64,000 bases of DNA from Cepaea nemoralis. Taxonomy: Eukaryota; Mollusca; Gastropoda; Stylommatophora; Helicidae. The notes below the pieces were generated by a model, which worked only from the letters and a program-made list of their open reading frames with translations, made no database searches and was not told the DNA's origin. Made by a program: the position numbers and the translations under genes. The stretch lies in assembly GCA_014155875.1 (NCBI GenBank), contig JACEFZ010002074.1:186001-250000 (forward strand), in the 5' to 3' direction. The stretch's first letter is position 1, and every line of letters begins with the position of its first letter. Below are positions 1 to 11,131 of the stretch, one piece after another.

Positions 1-257
1 TGTGTTGTCGTATTTTTAAAACTCGCCTGTGTTGCCAGGTTGACACAGCTTAAAAAGGTCACAGGAAATGCCATGGGACAGGAACACTACCAGCGTGATT
101 GTGAGCACATTCCCCTAGTGAGCACATTCCCCTACAAGTGCCAGTTGATCTATCAAAATATGTGGTTAGCACCATATGTCCACTACGCCTAAGACATGTA
201 AAATGTTTCTTTACTGTTTGATGTTTTAGTTTTTCTTGTTTGTTTATACCTATTCCT
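1..257. other. unassigned sequence with a 17-bp tandem duplication
   Basis: No gene is recognised here. A 17-bp word beginning GTGAGCACATTCC is present twice in direct tandem at 101-117 and 118-134. The rest has no long open frame and no similarity that I can recognise to the other repeats in the window. Confidence 0.5.
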
Positions 258-704
258 CTAAAGGTATTTGACTCTGTACAACATCAGACACTTTAGGAAA
301 TCATAAGCATTATGGGCTTTCCATCACATGTAGTACAACTCATAAAAATGCCCTATCTAGACCAAATGGCAGTGATTAGAATAGATGGGGAGACATCAGA
401 CTGGTTTGGGATCAAGCAATTAGTCCATCAGGGCTGTGTACTGTCCCTCTATTTGTTTAACCTGTACGCCAAAAATACAATGAGAAATGTCAGAGATGAT
501 ATAACCAAAGAGCAATTTGATGCCCTAAATATCGGTGGTCATGAAATACCAGAGATTCTTTATGATGATTGTACTGTATTGCTATCCACATCACAGAATA
601 GTTTAGAAAAACTAATAACCACAACCCAAAAGAATAGTAAAAATCATAACTTATATCTTAACATAGCAAAGTCAAAGATAATGCATCCAGACAAAATGGT
701 ATAA
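258..704 (+). pseudogene. RTE-B reverse transcriptase fragment (LINE relic)
   Basis: This encodes the central part of a non-LTR reverse transcriptase. In one frame it reads KVFDSVQHQTL, a stop, then EIISIMGFPSHVVQLIKM. That aligns with the RTE-B copy at 27149-27370, where the stop position is tryptophan (LWEIMRNMGF). Downstream are a degenerate motif B (VHQGCVLSLYLFNLYAKN) and a damaged motif C (ILYDDCTVLLS, where the sister copy has IRYADDTILLS). It continues into LYLNIAKSKIMH, so it lacks the 228-bp insertion that separates LYLN from IAKTKIMH in the copies further right. Endonuclease and C-terminus are absent. It is a dead fragment. RTE clade assignment rests on resemblance to BovB-type polymerases. 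Confidence 0.85.
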
Positions 705-715
705 TAAAAGAAGGG

Positions 716-815
716 AGATGTTTGTGTGGTATCTTGTGGGGCATTTGTTGCAAATACCTTGGACTGTCAGAGTAACTAATAACAAGTGCCTAGAAAAGTA
801 GAACATTTTATACAA
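716..815 (+). pseudogene. RTE-C C-terminal fragment
   Basis: This short stretch resembles the RTE-C C-terminal region at 21552-21650 and 42045-42140. Shared words are an AGATGTG-like start, then ATACCTTGGACTG against ATTCCTTGGACTG, then AGAGTAACTAATAAC against AAAGTAACTAACGAC. It is too diverged to give an open frame. It sits directly between an RTE-B fragment and an RTE-A-like fragment, all on the plus strand. Confidence 0.55.
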
Positions 816-817
816 AT

Positions 818-1063
818 ATAAGACATTTATGAATGACATTGATAGCAGTGGGTACATTCCTAGTAGTCTATTAAAATCCATCTTTATAGCTCTGCCAAGG
901 ACACCAAGCACTGTAGAATGTAAATATCATCGCACAATAAGTATTATGAGTCATAAATCATAGCTGTTAACAAGAATAATTATAAGAAGAATTAGAAACA
1001 GGATTAAACCAGTAATTAATGATGAACTATGTGGAATTGTTGAGGAAAAGGGCACAATCAGTT

Positions 1064-1124
<61 letters not shown>

Positions 1125-1194
1125 GAAAGAGCTATATCAGTAAAAACAGACCTGTACTTATGCTTCATAGACTGTACAAAAGCGTTTATTAATC
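818..1194 (+). pseudogene. RTE-A-like reverse transcriptase fragment split by a microsatellite
   Basis: The reading frame gives MNDIDSSGYIPSSLLKSIFI, then PSTVECKYHRTISIMSHKS, a stop, and RIIIRRIRNRIKPVINDELC. These match fingers and palm of the RTE-A polymerase (SGALECDQHRTISIMSH at 19814-18747 minus). After GTISS the frame runs into a (CA)n(TA)n tract, then resumes as ERAISVKTDLYLCFIDCTKA, which is motif A. The equivalent RTE-A stretch, GTVNAVYILRTVIERSIEVN, has no microsatellite. It is a different subfamily from the RTE-A copies in the right half. Confidence 0.75.
1065..1124 (+). repeat. (CA)18(TA)12 compound microsatellite
   Basis: Uninterrupted CA dinucleotides occupy 1065-1100 and TA dinucleotides 1101-1124. 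The tract lies exactly where the flanking RT frame should encode about ten residues before motif A, so it expanded inside a dead coding sequence. Confidence 0.95.
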
Positions 1195-1740
1195 TTTGAT
1201 CGCAAAGATTTGTGAATAATAAAGTGGTAGAAGAGACAAAGAAATACCAAGAGAAATGATGCTGGGGGGAATTGAGGCTGTGGCATTGAGGAATATCATC
1301 AAAAGGACTGAATTAAAACATCAGAGACTGAGATCTCTGGAAATGCCTGGTTGCCTTCACCAGTTGGTTAGGCACACAATTATGATAATCATCTGGAACT
1401 TAAAGGGTTACCTCAGGCTTTGTCTTCTTCATAGAAAATGTTGTTTATGTAACCAGGACCAGTAGCTATGAGCAGAAAACTCCTGATGGATAGAACCATA
1501 AGAGAAATGGCAATCGTGGTTGTGTCTCTATGTCCGTCACGTCAAGGCATGGGAACAGACAAGTAGAATAGAGACACAAACTTACTGTCTGGGTACCATT
1601 AAAGGCCAGGGACTGCAAACTAAAAAAATTGCTCGTTGAAGTCAGATGCTCTGAGCTACAAGCTTAGTGAAACAGTGCAATGTAACTCACTTCAGAAAAA
1701 TTATATGGAGATGACGACACGCTCATGTTGACTGCTGCTT
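1195..1740. other. no recognisable feature
   Basis: A 69-codon open frame at 1256-1465 has no recognisable domain. I see nothing else to annotate here. Confidence 0.5.
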
Positions 1741-1886
1741 TCTGTAAATATACTCAAGTTGGTGGTTGAGGGTGTATGAAGAAGGAGGAGGAGGAAGGAA
1801 GACGAAAGAAGAAGAAGGAAGAGGAAGAAGAAGGAGGATGATGAAGAAGAAGGAAGAAGAAGAAGATTTCTATCTGTAAATATACT
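1741..1886 (+). mobile_element. 118-bp purine-tailed insertion between 14-bp direct repeats
   Basis: TCTGTAAATATACT occurs at 1741-1754 and again at 1873-1886. The 118 bp between them start with a short unique part (about 1755-1776) and then become an almost pure purine tract of GAA, GGA and GAAGG words to 1866. This is what a heavily 5'-truncated retroposon with a GA-rich tail and a 14-bp target-site duplication would look like. The alternative is a microsatellite that captured a chance repeat. Confidence 0.5.
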
Positions 1887-1888
1887 AC

Positions 1889-2121
1889 GGTGTTTGTAAA
1901 GTCTCACTATTCTTTGTATGTAGAATAAATTTGAAAAATGAAGTACATGTTGTCATCAAAATATGTGGCTCCAAATTCCATCGTGAAGCAATATGGAGCG
2001 AATGGCTGTCGTCTGTTGGAATAATTCTTCGCACTCCAGCTAGAATGTTGTTATCAATCGAAGGAAGAGGTTTTTTCAAATGTGTTCTACATACAAAGTG
2101 TAGTAAGACTTTACAAACACC
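1889..2121. mobile_element. short TIR element (MITE-like)
   Basis: The left end 1889-1924, starting GGTGTTTGTAAAGTC, is the near-perfect reverse complement of 2086-2121. The terminal inverted repeats are about 36 bp and the whole element about 233 bp. No transposase frame lies between them. Frames on both strands that read TLQTP are simply translations of the TIRs. A TA dinucleotide lies close to each end, but I cannot fix the target-site duplication. A mariner relic 130 bp away could be a relative, but I see no shared ends. Confidence 0.7.
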
Positions 2122-2253
2122 CTGTACAATACTATGTTGATGTAAATTATGTTGATTTTATAAGTACAGTACTTTATTTCCTATATAAGTATGTTGATTT
2201 TACATACAGAACCATCATATCTATCATCGTTATTAAGATATATAGCCATAACA

Positions 2254-2609
2254 GAATGTTTCTCTTATCAAAGCTTGTCTGAATGTTTCTTGATCTTTTG
2301 GCAGTATTCCTCACTTGTTCATTGCAATTTTGAGTTTTGTTAATGGTTTGTGGTTAATGGAACTGATTGTCTAACCTCTTGATATAACTTCCACAAGATT
2401 CACATCAACAATGTGTCAAAATACAGTGTTCATAACCTTTCCTGCTGATGGAATTGTCTTCAGTTTCTTTCATGTTGATGATGTGGATGATGCCACTTCA
2501 TTGACTGCATTTCCATCTCTGGTTCAAAATGATACACCCAGGTTTCATCACTTGTAACTATTTTTGACAAAACGTTCTCTCTCTCAGCATCCAAATGCTC
2601 TAACATTTT
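2254..2609 (-). pseudogene. mariner-family transposase fragment
   Basis: Read on the minus strand, the frame gives MLEHLDAERENVLSKIVTSD, ETWVYHFEPEMEMQSMKWHH, then a stop. After a frameshift it continues KTIPSAGKVMNTVF and a degraded tail. VTSDETWVYHFEPE carries the first catalytic aspartate of a DD(34)D mariner transposase. KTIPSAGKVM-TVF is the conserved block that follows, and the frame peters out after the block that precedes the next catalytic aspartate. There are several stops. Both element ends are missing or unrecognised. In mariners this enzyme performs cut-and-paste transposition into TA sites; this copy is dead. Confidence 0.85.
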
Positions 2610-3532
2610 AGAACTAATTTTTTTAAATTAAATTTTTTTTTTTTTTTAAATGTTGCATATCCCTTTACAATTACATAAATAAACACACATAGTATTATTT
2701 GGCGCTCACAGAAGAAGAAGAAGGAAATATTTATGTAATTGTCTTTGTGGCTGTGAGATGTGGATTTTAATTTATGAGAATATTTTGTTAAAAGTCTAGG
2801 GGATTTGTTTTGATTCTCTATTATTTTAGCCACTTGAGGTGATCATGGAATTCTACCAGAAACCCAAGAAGGAAAAGACTTCACTCCTGTTCATAGCTGT
2901 ATTTCTGAGTACTTCTCCATTCCCACTTATCACCCTCTAAATTTACTATAGTGCTAGAAGACATTGATTGTTCACAACATATAAACAACCACTGGTGAAC
3001 ACCACATTTACTTGATGTACACATCACAAATTTTGGACAAACAGTTCAAGTATTAAATCAAGATCTGCAGTTTACATACATGCAAGTGTAATAGTCTGTT
3101 TGAATTCATGACAGGCATGGGAATGATTTGCATTATCTCAATACATTTTCACCCTTTTTGCCCCAAGAAAACAACAATGTTATTACAAACAACACAACAA
3201 CCACAAATTGGTTCTGCTAACTTGACTTATTTTACCTAGATAAAAGCACAACATTGGTCTAAGTGCAGAAACCTAACATATAAAACAGTTGTTTTTGACA
3301 CCCTTACAAGTCTCATGTTTAAAAATAATGAGTTGGTGTCAAAATACTCTATTTATCATAACCACCATTTTGTTATATCTCATTACCAAATAAAACACTA
3401 TTTACCTTATACATGGCATAGAAAAAAAAAACACATATAAAAAGCAGTTTATACTAATAATTAAACTAATTAATTATAGTATTCCTTTAGGCAAGTGCGG
3501 GTGGGTATTCTTCTCCAGTGCGAAGCAGTTAA
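2610..3532. other. no recognisable feature
   Basis: The DNA is AT-rich, with a T-rich run at about 2618-2647 and no domain-bearing frame. It ends where the 3.1-kb repeat begins. Confidence 0.5.
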
Positions 3533-6500
3533 TGTCCATAATTATCAGGGACAGAAATAAAATACTCACAGTCATGTTCTAATGTCCACTGAAGTTTGTT
3601 GTGGAATAATTATAATCCCTATTAGGAAATAAATTCACCACATATCCCCTCCATTGGGGCTGAATTCACGAATCTTCTGTTGCAAATGGCTCGGTGCCCT
3701 TGTGAAAATTTGGTGCCTCAGGTTGGTCATACTTCAGGATTTCCACTTAAGCTTTGCAGAAGGTAATTCCTTTTATCATCAGGTCTGATGAAAAGTTGAC
3801 GTCCATTCAGCTTCTCGGCTTATAATATCCGAATACCAAATTGGCTTACACAGAGGTTTTTCACCCACCTAGTCACCAGTCTATACCCTATTCCACAGTT
3901 GTTGGCATTTAGGCTGACATGGGACCAGCACAGAGTTCTGATTCAGTATTTACTTTCAGTGTAGACATACAATTCTGCTTGTTATTCATTTGGTTCATCT
4001 GGAATTATTTCAAGGATTCTGCTGCAGGCATGGACTGAAGAATATTACTGTAAGCACATATACCCAGGGTTGCGAAGCAATCAGATGCTTTCTTTGGTTG
4101 CAGGCTGTAAAGGCATGTACTCCGCTAGCTGCTTTCATATGGTCTTCTAATGGTGTTTAGATCTGAGATCTGCAGTTGATCTGGCTTATCTCAGGTGTTT
4201 CAGATTTTGGAACCTTGAGGTAATCTGGTGTAGTTATGGTTTTCAGTTGGTACCTTGGTTGTACTGGCCTATGTGGTTTCAGTGTCTTCTCCCATTGGTT
4301 TGAGTTGGTGTTTTGAACCTATGTTGACTTTTGCGGCTGTGTGACGTTTCTTTCGAAGGAGAATACTTGGGTGTATCCTTTGAACTTGGGAGTCCAACAG
4401 ACAGATGGAGGGTTCTTACTGCTGTTAGTTTTCTTACACGAAGTATAACTCCCATAGTTTAGTTGACCTCGACGATTGATGGTTCATCAGGCGGTACCTC
4501 CCAGAAGTAAAACAGGTTATCCTTTTTGTATCTGTGTACTAGGTATATCATTTTTACATTCTGATAATGAAGTCCATCCTGGGTAATCTGACAGGAGTCA
4601 GAATATCAACGCTGAGTGTCAATCATCTTCAAATGTGCCTTTCGCTGGCTATGGCAGCTAAGGATTGCCGCAGTCAACATTGATGTATTTCTAGATCCAG
4701 ACTATGGTTTGGACAGGTGGCCATTTATCACCTTCTGGCTGTTGACCCAGGATCCAGTTTTAGTGATATAGTCCCAACAAATTCAACCACCACTTGCTTC
4801 TCTTCTATAGAAAAGGGATGACAAAAAATACAACACGAGCATTAACTTACTGTGATGTGTTAACGTTCACAACACAATTACAAACAAAAAGGGGAAAGAG
4901 ATAGGAGTGGGTTTCCCAAGTCTTCTGTCCCTCGTTGCTTGCTGTAGAGCTTTTCTAGCTCTGATAGTGAGTGAGATATCTTTTCACTCTATGTTTTGTT
5001 GAGATTGTTACTAGGAACTATTTTGATGAGTGAAGCCATTCTGTCCATCTAACATGTTGATATTGTATCTCTCATTCTTGAAGAGAATAGCCTATACTTA
5101 ATTTCTGTGGTTTCTAATGCCGCGTCTTCCTTCCGGCACAATAATCAGCATTAGGCCAAGGCTTTTCAACATTGTCTTCTTAATTACTGACATACACAGG
5201 TTTCATACTTCATCTCATGTTTCCACAGTAAGGAGTAACAATCAGGACATAGAAAAGTTCTCATAACAGAGAAAACACATGTACATTTCTCTGATATTAA
5301 GTACATGATAATCATACATAATAATTAATCATAATGATGATGCAAGGAGCCTATGTTTTTGGATTTCCTCAGGGGTTAATCCATAACTAAAACATACATT
5401 GTTTTCCCCCACACTGCCTACAGCTGTATAAGGATATTGACCGCTGTGATATATTTTGCCAATTACTGCTATTATTCGGAGTGTATTTATTAGAATAACT
5501 TATGCCGCATGGTCCAGTCTTCTGAATATTGCAAGCAATTTATTCACATCAATCTTCGCTTCTGTTCCTACTACAGGGAGGTGATGCGGATTGAAGGCAC
5601 ATCCTATCCGAACATTCAGTTATATCAAGCGTTTACTGTCTTTTGTTCTTGAATTTATATTCTCAAACATGGCAATTCCCTAGCACTATTTTATGAAATG
5701 ATTACATGGTCATCACTCATGTTGAGTGGTTACTAATCTGTTAACAAAAGGATTGTACTAAAATTTAGCACTATAGTTCCAAGTTACAGATTAGAATGTG
5801 GCAAAGCATTTTATCCCCTGACTAAGAGTCAGGAATATGCGTAATCATTTGTATGTCCCCGCATGGATAAGAATTCATTTGAAAATGTCCTTTAGAGTTC
5901 AATCTCTCTAGTACATAGATTATTTGCAGATTTCTAAGCATAAATAGTGAGATATAGTTCACAATGCATAGATGTTATTTTTCATAGGACTATGAAATTG
6001 GCAGAAACTTCTACTATGAAGTATGAATCATGAGTCTGCTCCCAATTTGAGAAGTTTCTGAATGTGTTTCTGACATGAGAGTTGATACTCTACAGTACAC
6101 ATAATATTTATAGGTTATAAGCAGCTATTAGTTAGATATAAGTTCATAATGCCTATAAAAGGTTTTAACATAGGGATTTGAAATTGTAAAACATAGGAAA
6201 ATTTACAGCGTGGTCCACACATGTGCTTCAGTACTAAAAATCAAATCAGACTCTAGTTTACAAGAATTGTTGATTTACCATTCTAACTAATTCTTAATTA
6301 AACACAATGGTATATGTACTTTAAGAAAATACATGAATACATTTTAATAATGTAGGTTTTAACATACCATGTTTTGCAGAGAATGATATATTTTTAGGGC
6401 AAAAATGCCCTCTCCCCGAATGGAAAGGCCGACTTTCTTCTGTGCTCTCTTGACTAGAAATGGCCGCTTTTGTGCATTTGTTTTAAATCTAGCCGGTCTT

Positions 6501-6662
6501 GGCCAGGTACGTGAACCAAAATAAAGCCAAATAAATTAAGCTACCCTACGGGTTAGTTTTTCTCCCACATTAAGTAAGATACTTAACCAGTAATTATTAG
6601 GGATTTGCAATTTTAAGGGCCTCAATAGACGGATGTTAGTAGAGACGTTTTTGTATACCACA
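3533..6662 (-). repeat. 3.13-kb LTR-like direct repeat, left copy (candidate 3' LTR)
   Basis: This stretch matches 13254-17989 along its full length once a later insertion there is ignored. By eye the copies differ only by scattered substitutions and small indels. On the minus strand it starts TGTGGTATAC and ends TTATGGACA, the TG..CA ends expected of an LTR. A polypurine tract lies just upstream in minus orientation (6663-6676). It holds no protein-coding frame. 3.1 kb is long for an LTR but within the known range for LARD-type elements. The 5-bp flanks (GTTAA here, GTGGC right of the other copy) do not match, so a single-element interpretation is unproven. Confidence 0.65.
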
Positions 6663-6676
6663 TGTCTCCCCCGATT
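6663..6676 (-). other. polypurine tract next to candidate 3' LTR
   Basis: The minus strand reads AATCGGGGGAGACA immediately before the TGTGG start of the repeat. This is the position and composition of the primer for plus-strand DNA synthesis in LTR retrotransposons. It supports minus-strand orientation and internal sequence to the right. Confidence 0.55.
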
Positions 6677-9326
6677 GGAAGCTTGTCATTTACTGAAACG
6701 GCAGGTTTATCCGTCTCTACAATTTCCGTCTATACATTGACGCACCTAGTATCCCATTACGTTTTACTACACTTTTTCTCTATGTTAAAATCTATCAGAG
6801 CCACGCCCATTTTCTTAGAGTCCTGACAACTGGGCATAACCTCCTATTTCCTTTCTTGGAAGAGTTTATTTATCTTTTCCATTGTCGTCTGCTATTGTTT
6901 GAAATGTGTGTGGTTATCTGATAATTTGATACTTTCAAGTACTGGTTTGTCTGCATCAAACCGACTTTTTGAAGCAATTGAAATATCATCATTAAGCTTG
7001 CAATAGCCAGATGATACTCTTCAATTTCTTTTCCCAATATATTTAGTCTGGCGTTAGGAACTGGAGAAAGTCCTGAGTACTCCTACATGGGTTATTAAGA
7101 AATCTAACATCTGCATTTTGCTGACTTCTGGGTTTTGTGCGTCCACTCCCCTCAGATTCTTTTCCCAGCAGAAAGTCTCTTCTCTCTTGTAGTTCCCTAT
7201 GGTCTACGTGTGTAACTACTGCTAACGTAAGTATGACTAGTTGGGATATATAACAGCTTGATTTCTCTCTCGTTAGATTATTAATCTTGAGATTATGTTA
7301 AAACCGACGGTTAATTCTGCGTCTACTGATAGCATATTAAACTCGCGCGTCTCCCTGTAAGTTAGACGTTTGTTTTAACTATAGATCTGATATTTAAAGG
7401 AAACTAAAGATGGTTCCTGTTTTTATATTTCATCCACTACGTTACGTGTTTGGGTTTATTAGTCGAGTTATGGGATTTTCCCGATCAGTTTTAATAACAA
7501 TCAGTTTGAGTAGTGTCCCTTTCTCTTCCGGGTTTACCCGGAGAATCTCGTCTAACATGTAAACAAAGGTCCCACTTTTCTAGATTTCCATTCTGAACCG
7601 AATATTACGGGGAACATTAATCTGTCAGACTGAGTTAATTCTTAGCTTACTCTCTCTGCTATTCCTTCTAATCGAGATCTATTTTACGCTAGAATCCTTA
7701 TTAGTAATTCTAACCTGATGTGTTTGAGTTTCGAGCAATTTTTCGTCACTTGGCGTAAATTGGTCGTCGTCTACCTCCCTCTAGGTTTTAGACTATTTTC
7801 AACTGACAACATACCTTGGTCTGTAGATTCAGACGTTATGTCTATCTCTACATATATAAGCAGTCAGTGAGAGCCCCTTTTCGTTCTGTTTATAGTGTTC
7901 CATTACACTCAGTTGTTTTCACTTCCAGTATGGATATGGATTATCGTCCTGTAACATACTCGGTATGTAATATCCCTTTCATACTGCGTTTCCTGAGTTG
8001 TTACCTCAAGATAACAGGTAAGGTACTCTTAAATTTTCTCTCCAATTTTGATTTCATCCGTTTAATACGTGGAAACTCTGGATTTGTTTGAGATTGACAA
8101 CAGTCTATTCTCTTAACTGTTATATTAATTCTACTAGCTGGCTTCCTGATTGAAATTCCTAATCTAGTAGACATCAAGCAATTCTTCAGCTATATGCTCC
8201 AATTAGCTTGGCTTTTACACAGCTATATTCCATCCTTCTAGCATGGTTAGCTGTTTACGTATTAGGCGTTTCCTCTCTCTTCACCGTCACGAGGTTCGTC
8301 CTATTTATAAACAGCATCTATTTCAAGAGTTGTTTATTTAATTGTTGCTTTTACTGAGTCGTATCAGTTATTTAAGCTCATCTCTGTCAGTCTGGGTCTG
8401 CTTTCACATATTTAATGCTGGCATATCATCCAAATCCGAAATGAGATGTAGAAATCTGTTTCGTCTTGCGATTGATTTCTGATTCATCTATCTATTAGTA
8501 GGCTTCGAGCATTATCTAGAATTTGGTTAGATTAAAGAAAATACAATTGAGTCGCACGCCTCTTTTGTACTACTTATTTTGCCCTTTTTCATTCTTCCCT
8601 TATGAGAAGATTAATGTTAGTTAGGCAATTTATGAACAAACTTTACGTAAGCTAATCGCTAATTAAAAAGCTGTTTCACTCCTCTTTTTGAAGAGGACTT
8701 CTCATAGTGAACATTTCACTTAATGAGAATTAAACTGGAAATTCCAATTTATTAGTTAATTCTTTAATTATACCTTTTACATACCTATACGGTCTGTTTC
8801 CGCTAACAGTAATAATGGAATCGGGGTGGATAATTTAAAGAAATACCTTATATTCTTTTGGATCATTAAGTGAGTTGATCAGTTTCACTTAAATCACCAG
8901 GTGAATATTTTGTTTTTGACCCTCATTAACATATGGGCCATCTGAGTTAGTTATTAATACTACTCATGTCACCGGTGGGGTAGAATAAGTGTCTGCGTGG
9001 CTTTTCTTCCTAAGTATCCATCAGTTATTCACTTTACTTTACTACCGGTGTTGTAGAACATGTTATGTTATATGAAAGAGGATTAAATTAGGGTGCCCCT
9101 AAATACTGCAAATTCTTACAATATTCCTTCCCTTCCATTAACCATGTCTACATATTTGCAAGTGGTGGTTTTGGCTTTACCATTAGTCCATTTCATTTAG
9201 TTACTGCTATTTCCCCCTGGTTTAATTCATCTCCCAGGTATTATTTACTGTCCCAATGAATCATCATTTGTTGATTAAATTTTCCCCTTAAACAAATTTA
9301 TTGGATTTTTAACTTATCTGTCCTAA
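6677..9326. other. ORF-poor sequence, possible internal region of the LARD-like element
   Basis: About 2.65 kb without a recognisable domain on either strand. The longest open frame (7816-8091 plus, 91 codons) has no family resemblance. A TATATAAG box at 7853-7860 is the only promoter-like word I noticed. Its place next to the polypurine tract makes it the best candidate for non-coding internal sequence of the element bounded by the 3.1-kb repeats. Confidence 0.4.
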
Positions 9327-9640
9327 TCTTCTTATATATAAAATAGAATGTCTCTATGTATGTCTGTATGTATTTTATGCGTTCGCAAACGGTCCATCCG
9401 ATTGAGTTTAAATTTTCTACACGTCTTCTAATCATTCCCGCGCAGCCAACTGTCATAGTTTTTTTTTTTAGTCTACAAGCATATTTTCTTAATATTACTT
9501 AGTATTTAATTTACATTATAATGTATATATAGCAAGGGGAATAACTCTTAATAGCATAGCTATATATGTAAAATTGTTGCATATTTCTCAAATAGGTGGA
9601 CATTTTCGCTACAGTTATCTACAGGCATATGCGTTATAAT

Positions 9641-10599
9641 CCTCCTCCTCCTGCTCCTGCTCCTCCTATCCTCCTCCTCCCCCTCCTCCTCCCCCTCCCC
9701 CTCCCCCTCTTCCTCCTCCATCCTCCTCCTCCTCCTCCCTCTTCCTCCTCTTCCATCCTCCTCCTACCTCCTCCACCCCCTCCTCCCTCCTCCTCCTCCC
9801 TCCTCCTCCCCCACTTCCTCCTCCACCTCCTCCTACCCTCCTCCTCCCCCACTTCCTCCTCCTCCATCCTCCTCCTCCACCTCCTCCTCCCCCTCCTCCT
9901 CCCCCTCCTCCTCGCTCCTCACTCCTCCTAATCCCTCGTCCTCCCTCCTCCTCCGCCGCCTCCTCCTCTCTCTTCCTCCTCCATCTCCTCCTCCCCTCCT
10001 CCTCTCCTCCTCCTCATCCCTCCTCCTTCCCCTCATCCCTCCTCCTCCCTCCTCCTCCCTTCTCCCCTCCCTCCTCTTCCTCCCTCCCCCTTCTCCCTTC
10101 TCTTCCTCCCTCCACCTCCTTACCCTCCTCCCTCTCTTTCCTCCTCCTCCTCATCCTACCTCCTTTTCTGCCTCCTCCCTTCACCTCCTCCCTCCTCCTC
10201 CTCCTGCTCCCCTCCTCCTCCCTCCTCCTTCCTTCTCCTTCCTCCTTCTCCCTCCTCCCCCTCTTCCTTCTCCCTCCTCCTCCCTCTTCCTCCTCCCCCT
10301 CCTCCTCCCTCCTCCTTCTCCCTCCTCCTCTCTCCTCCTTCACCCTCTTTCTCCTCCCTCCTCTCCTCCCCCTTCCTCCTTCTCCCTCCTCCTCCTCTCT
10401 ACTCCTTCTCCCTCCTCCTCTCCTTTCTCCTCCTCCCTCCTCCTCCCTCTTCCTCCTCATCCCTCTTCCTTCTCCCTCTTCCTCCCTCTTCCTCGCTCCT
10501 CCTCCTCCCTCTCCTCCCTCCTCCTCCGTCCTCCTACCTCCCTCCCATCATCCTCCTCCTCCTAATCCCTCCCCCTCCTGTCTCCTCCTCCTCCCTCCG
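9641..10599 (+). repeat. 959-bp polypyrimidine (CCT)n tract
   Basis: The plus strand is almost exclusively C and T for nearly 1 kb, built from CCTCCT, CTCC and CTTCC words with only rare purines. Mirror-symmetric polypurine/polypyrimidine DNA of this type can form triplex structures. Long frames on both strands (proline/serine/leucine-rich on plus, arginine/glutamate/glycine-rich on minus) are translation artefacts. The tract lies inside Helitron A. Confidence 0.97.
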
Positions 10600-10605
10600 C
10601 CGAAT

Positions 10606-11131
10606 ATGAATTAAATGATATGCTCCCCACCAGCGACTGGGTGAAGCCGGCTGGGTCGTCTTTTTTGGGAACGGGAACGGGAGCAGGGCGCGAATATGAA
10701 TTAAATGAGACGCTCCATTTACTCAAGTTAATTGTTGGGGGAAGATGTAAAGATCTTTCAAGTGCTCTTTCTAATAATAGACAGACAGACAGACACAGTA
10801 GATAGTCGGGAACGGGAACGGGAGCTTATATTACTACTTATATGAATTCAATTAGATGCTCCCCACCAGGGGCTGGGAGAAGACGGGCCGGGTCAGACAG
10901 ACAGACAGACAGATAGTCGGGAACGGGAACTTATATTACTACTTATATGAATTCAATTAGATGCTCCCCATCAGGGTCTGGGAAAAGCCGGGCCGGGTCA
11001 GACAGACAGGCAGATAGACAGACAGACAGACAGATAGTCGGGAACGGGAACTGGAGTTTATATGACTACTTATATGAAATAAATGAGATGCTCCCCACCA
11101 GGGTCTGGGCGAAGCCGGGCGGGTCAGCTAG
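10606..11131 (+). repeat. tandem Helitron 3'-terminal units, array A
   Basis: Units of about 110-120 bp contain AGTCGGGAACGGGAAC, a TATATGAATT-AAATGA stretch, GATGCTCCCCACCAGGG and GGGCGAAGCCGGGCCGGGTC, then a variable (GACA)n run. The end-like core (GAAGCCGG or variants) recurs near 10643, 10876, 10985 and 11109. Only the last is followed by CTAG. The first unit near 10621 is diverged. Confidence 0.85.

Larger units (their letters stand above)
9327..11131 (+). mobile_element. Helitron-like element A (non-autonomous)
   Basis: The 5' end is TCTTCTTATATATAAAATAG following an A. The 3' end is a GC-rich imperfect hairpin region (CTGGGCGAAGCCGGGC) followed by CAGCTAG and a T. TC...CTAG ends between host A and T, and a 3' subterminal hairpin, are Helitron hallmarks. 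The 5' region (GCGTTCGCAAACGGTCCATC, then TTAAATTTTCTACA) is paralogous to that of element B. No Rep/helicase frame is present. The interior is a 959-bp CCT tract followed by terminal-unit repeats rich in (GACA)n. Helitron-related elements such as Drosophila DINE-1 carry comparable GTCT arrays. Confidence 0.7.

Noticed and set aside
7816..8091. Host gene exon at the only open frame of the 6.7-8.1 kb region
   Set aside because: 91 codons, no recognisable domain, no convincing splice or promoter context beyond a TATATAAG word.
9596..10460. Long open frames on both strands rich in proline/leucine or arginine/glutamate/glycine
   Set aside because: They are translations of the (CCT)n tract. Any frame through a stop-free trinucleotide-like repeat stays open.
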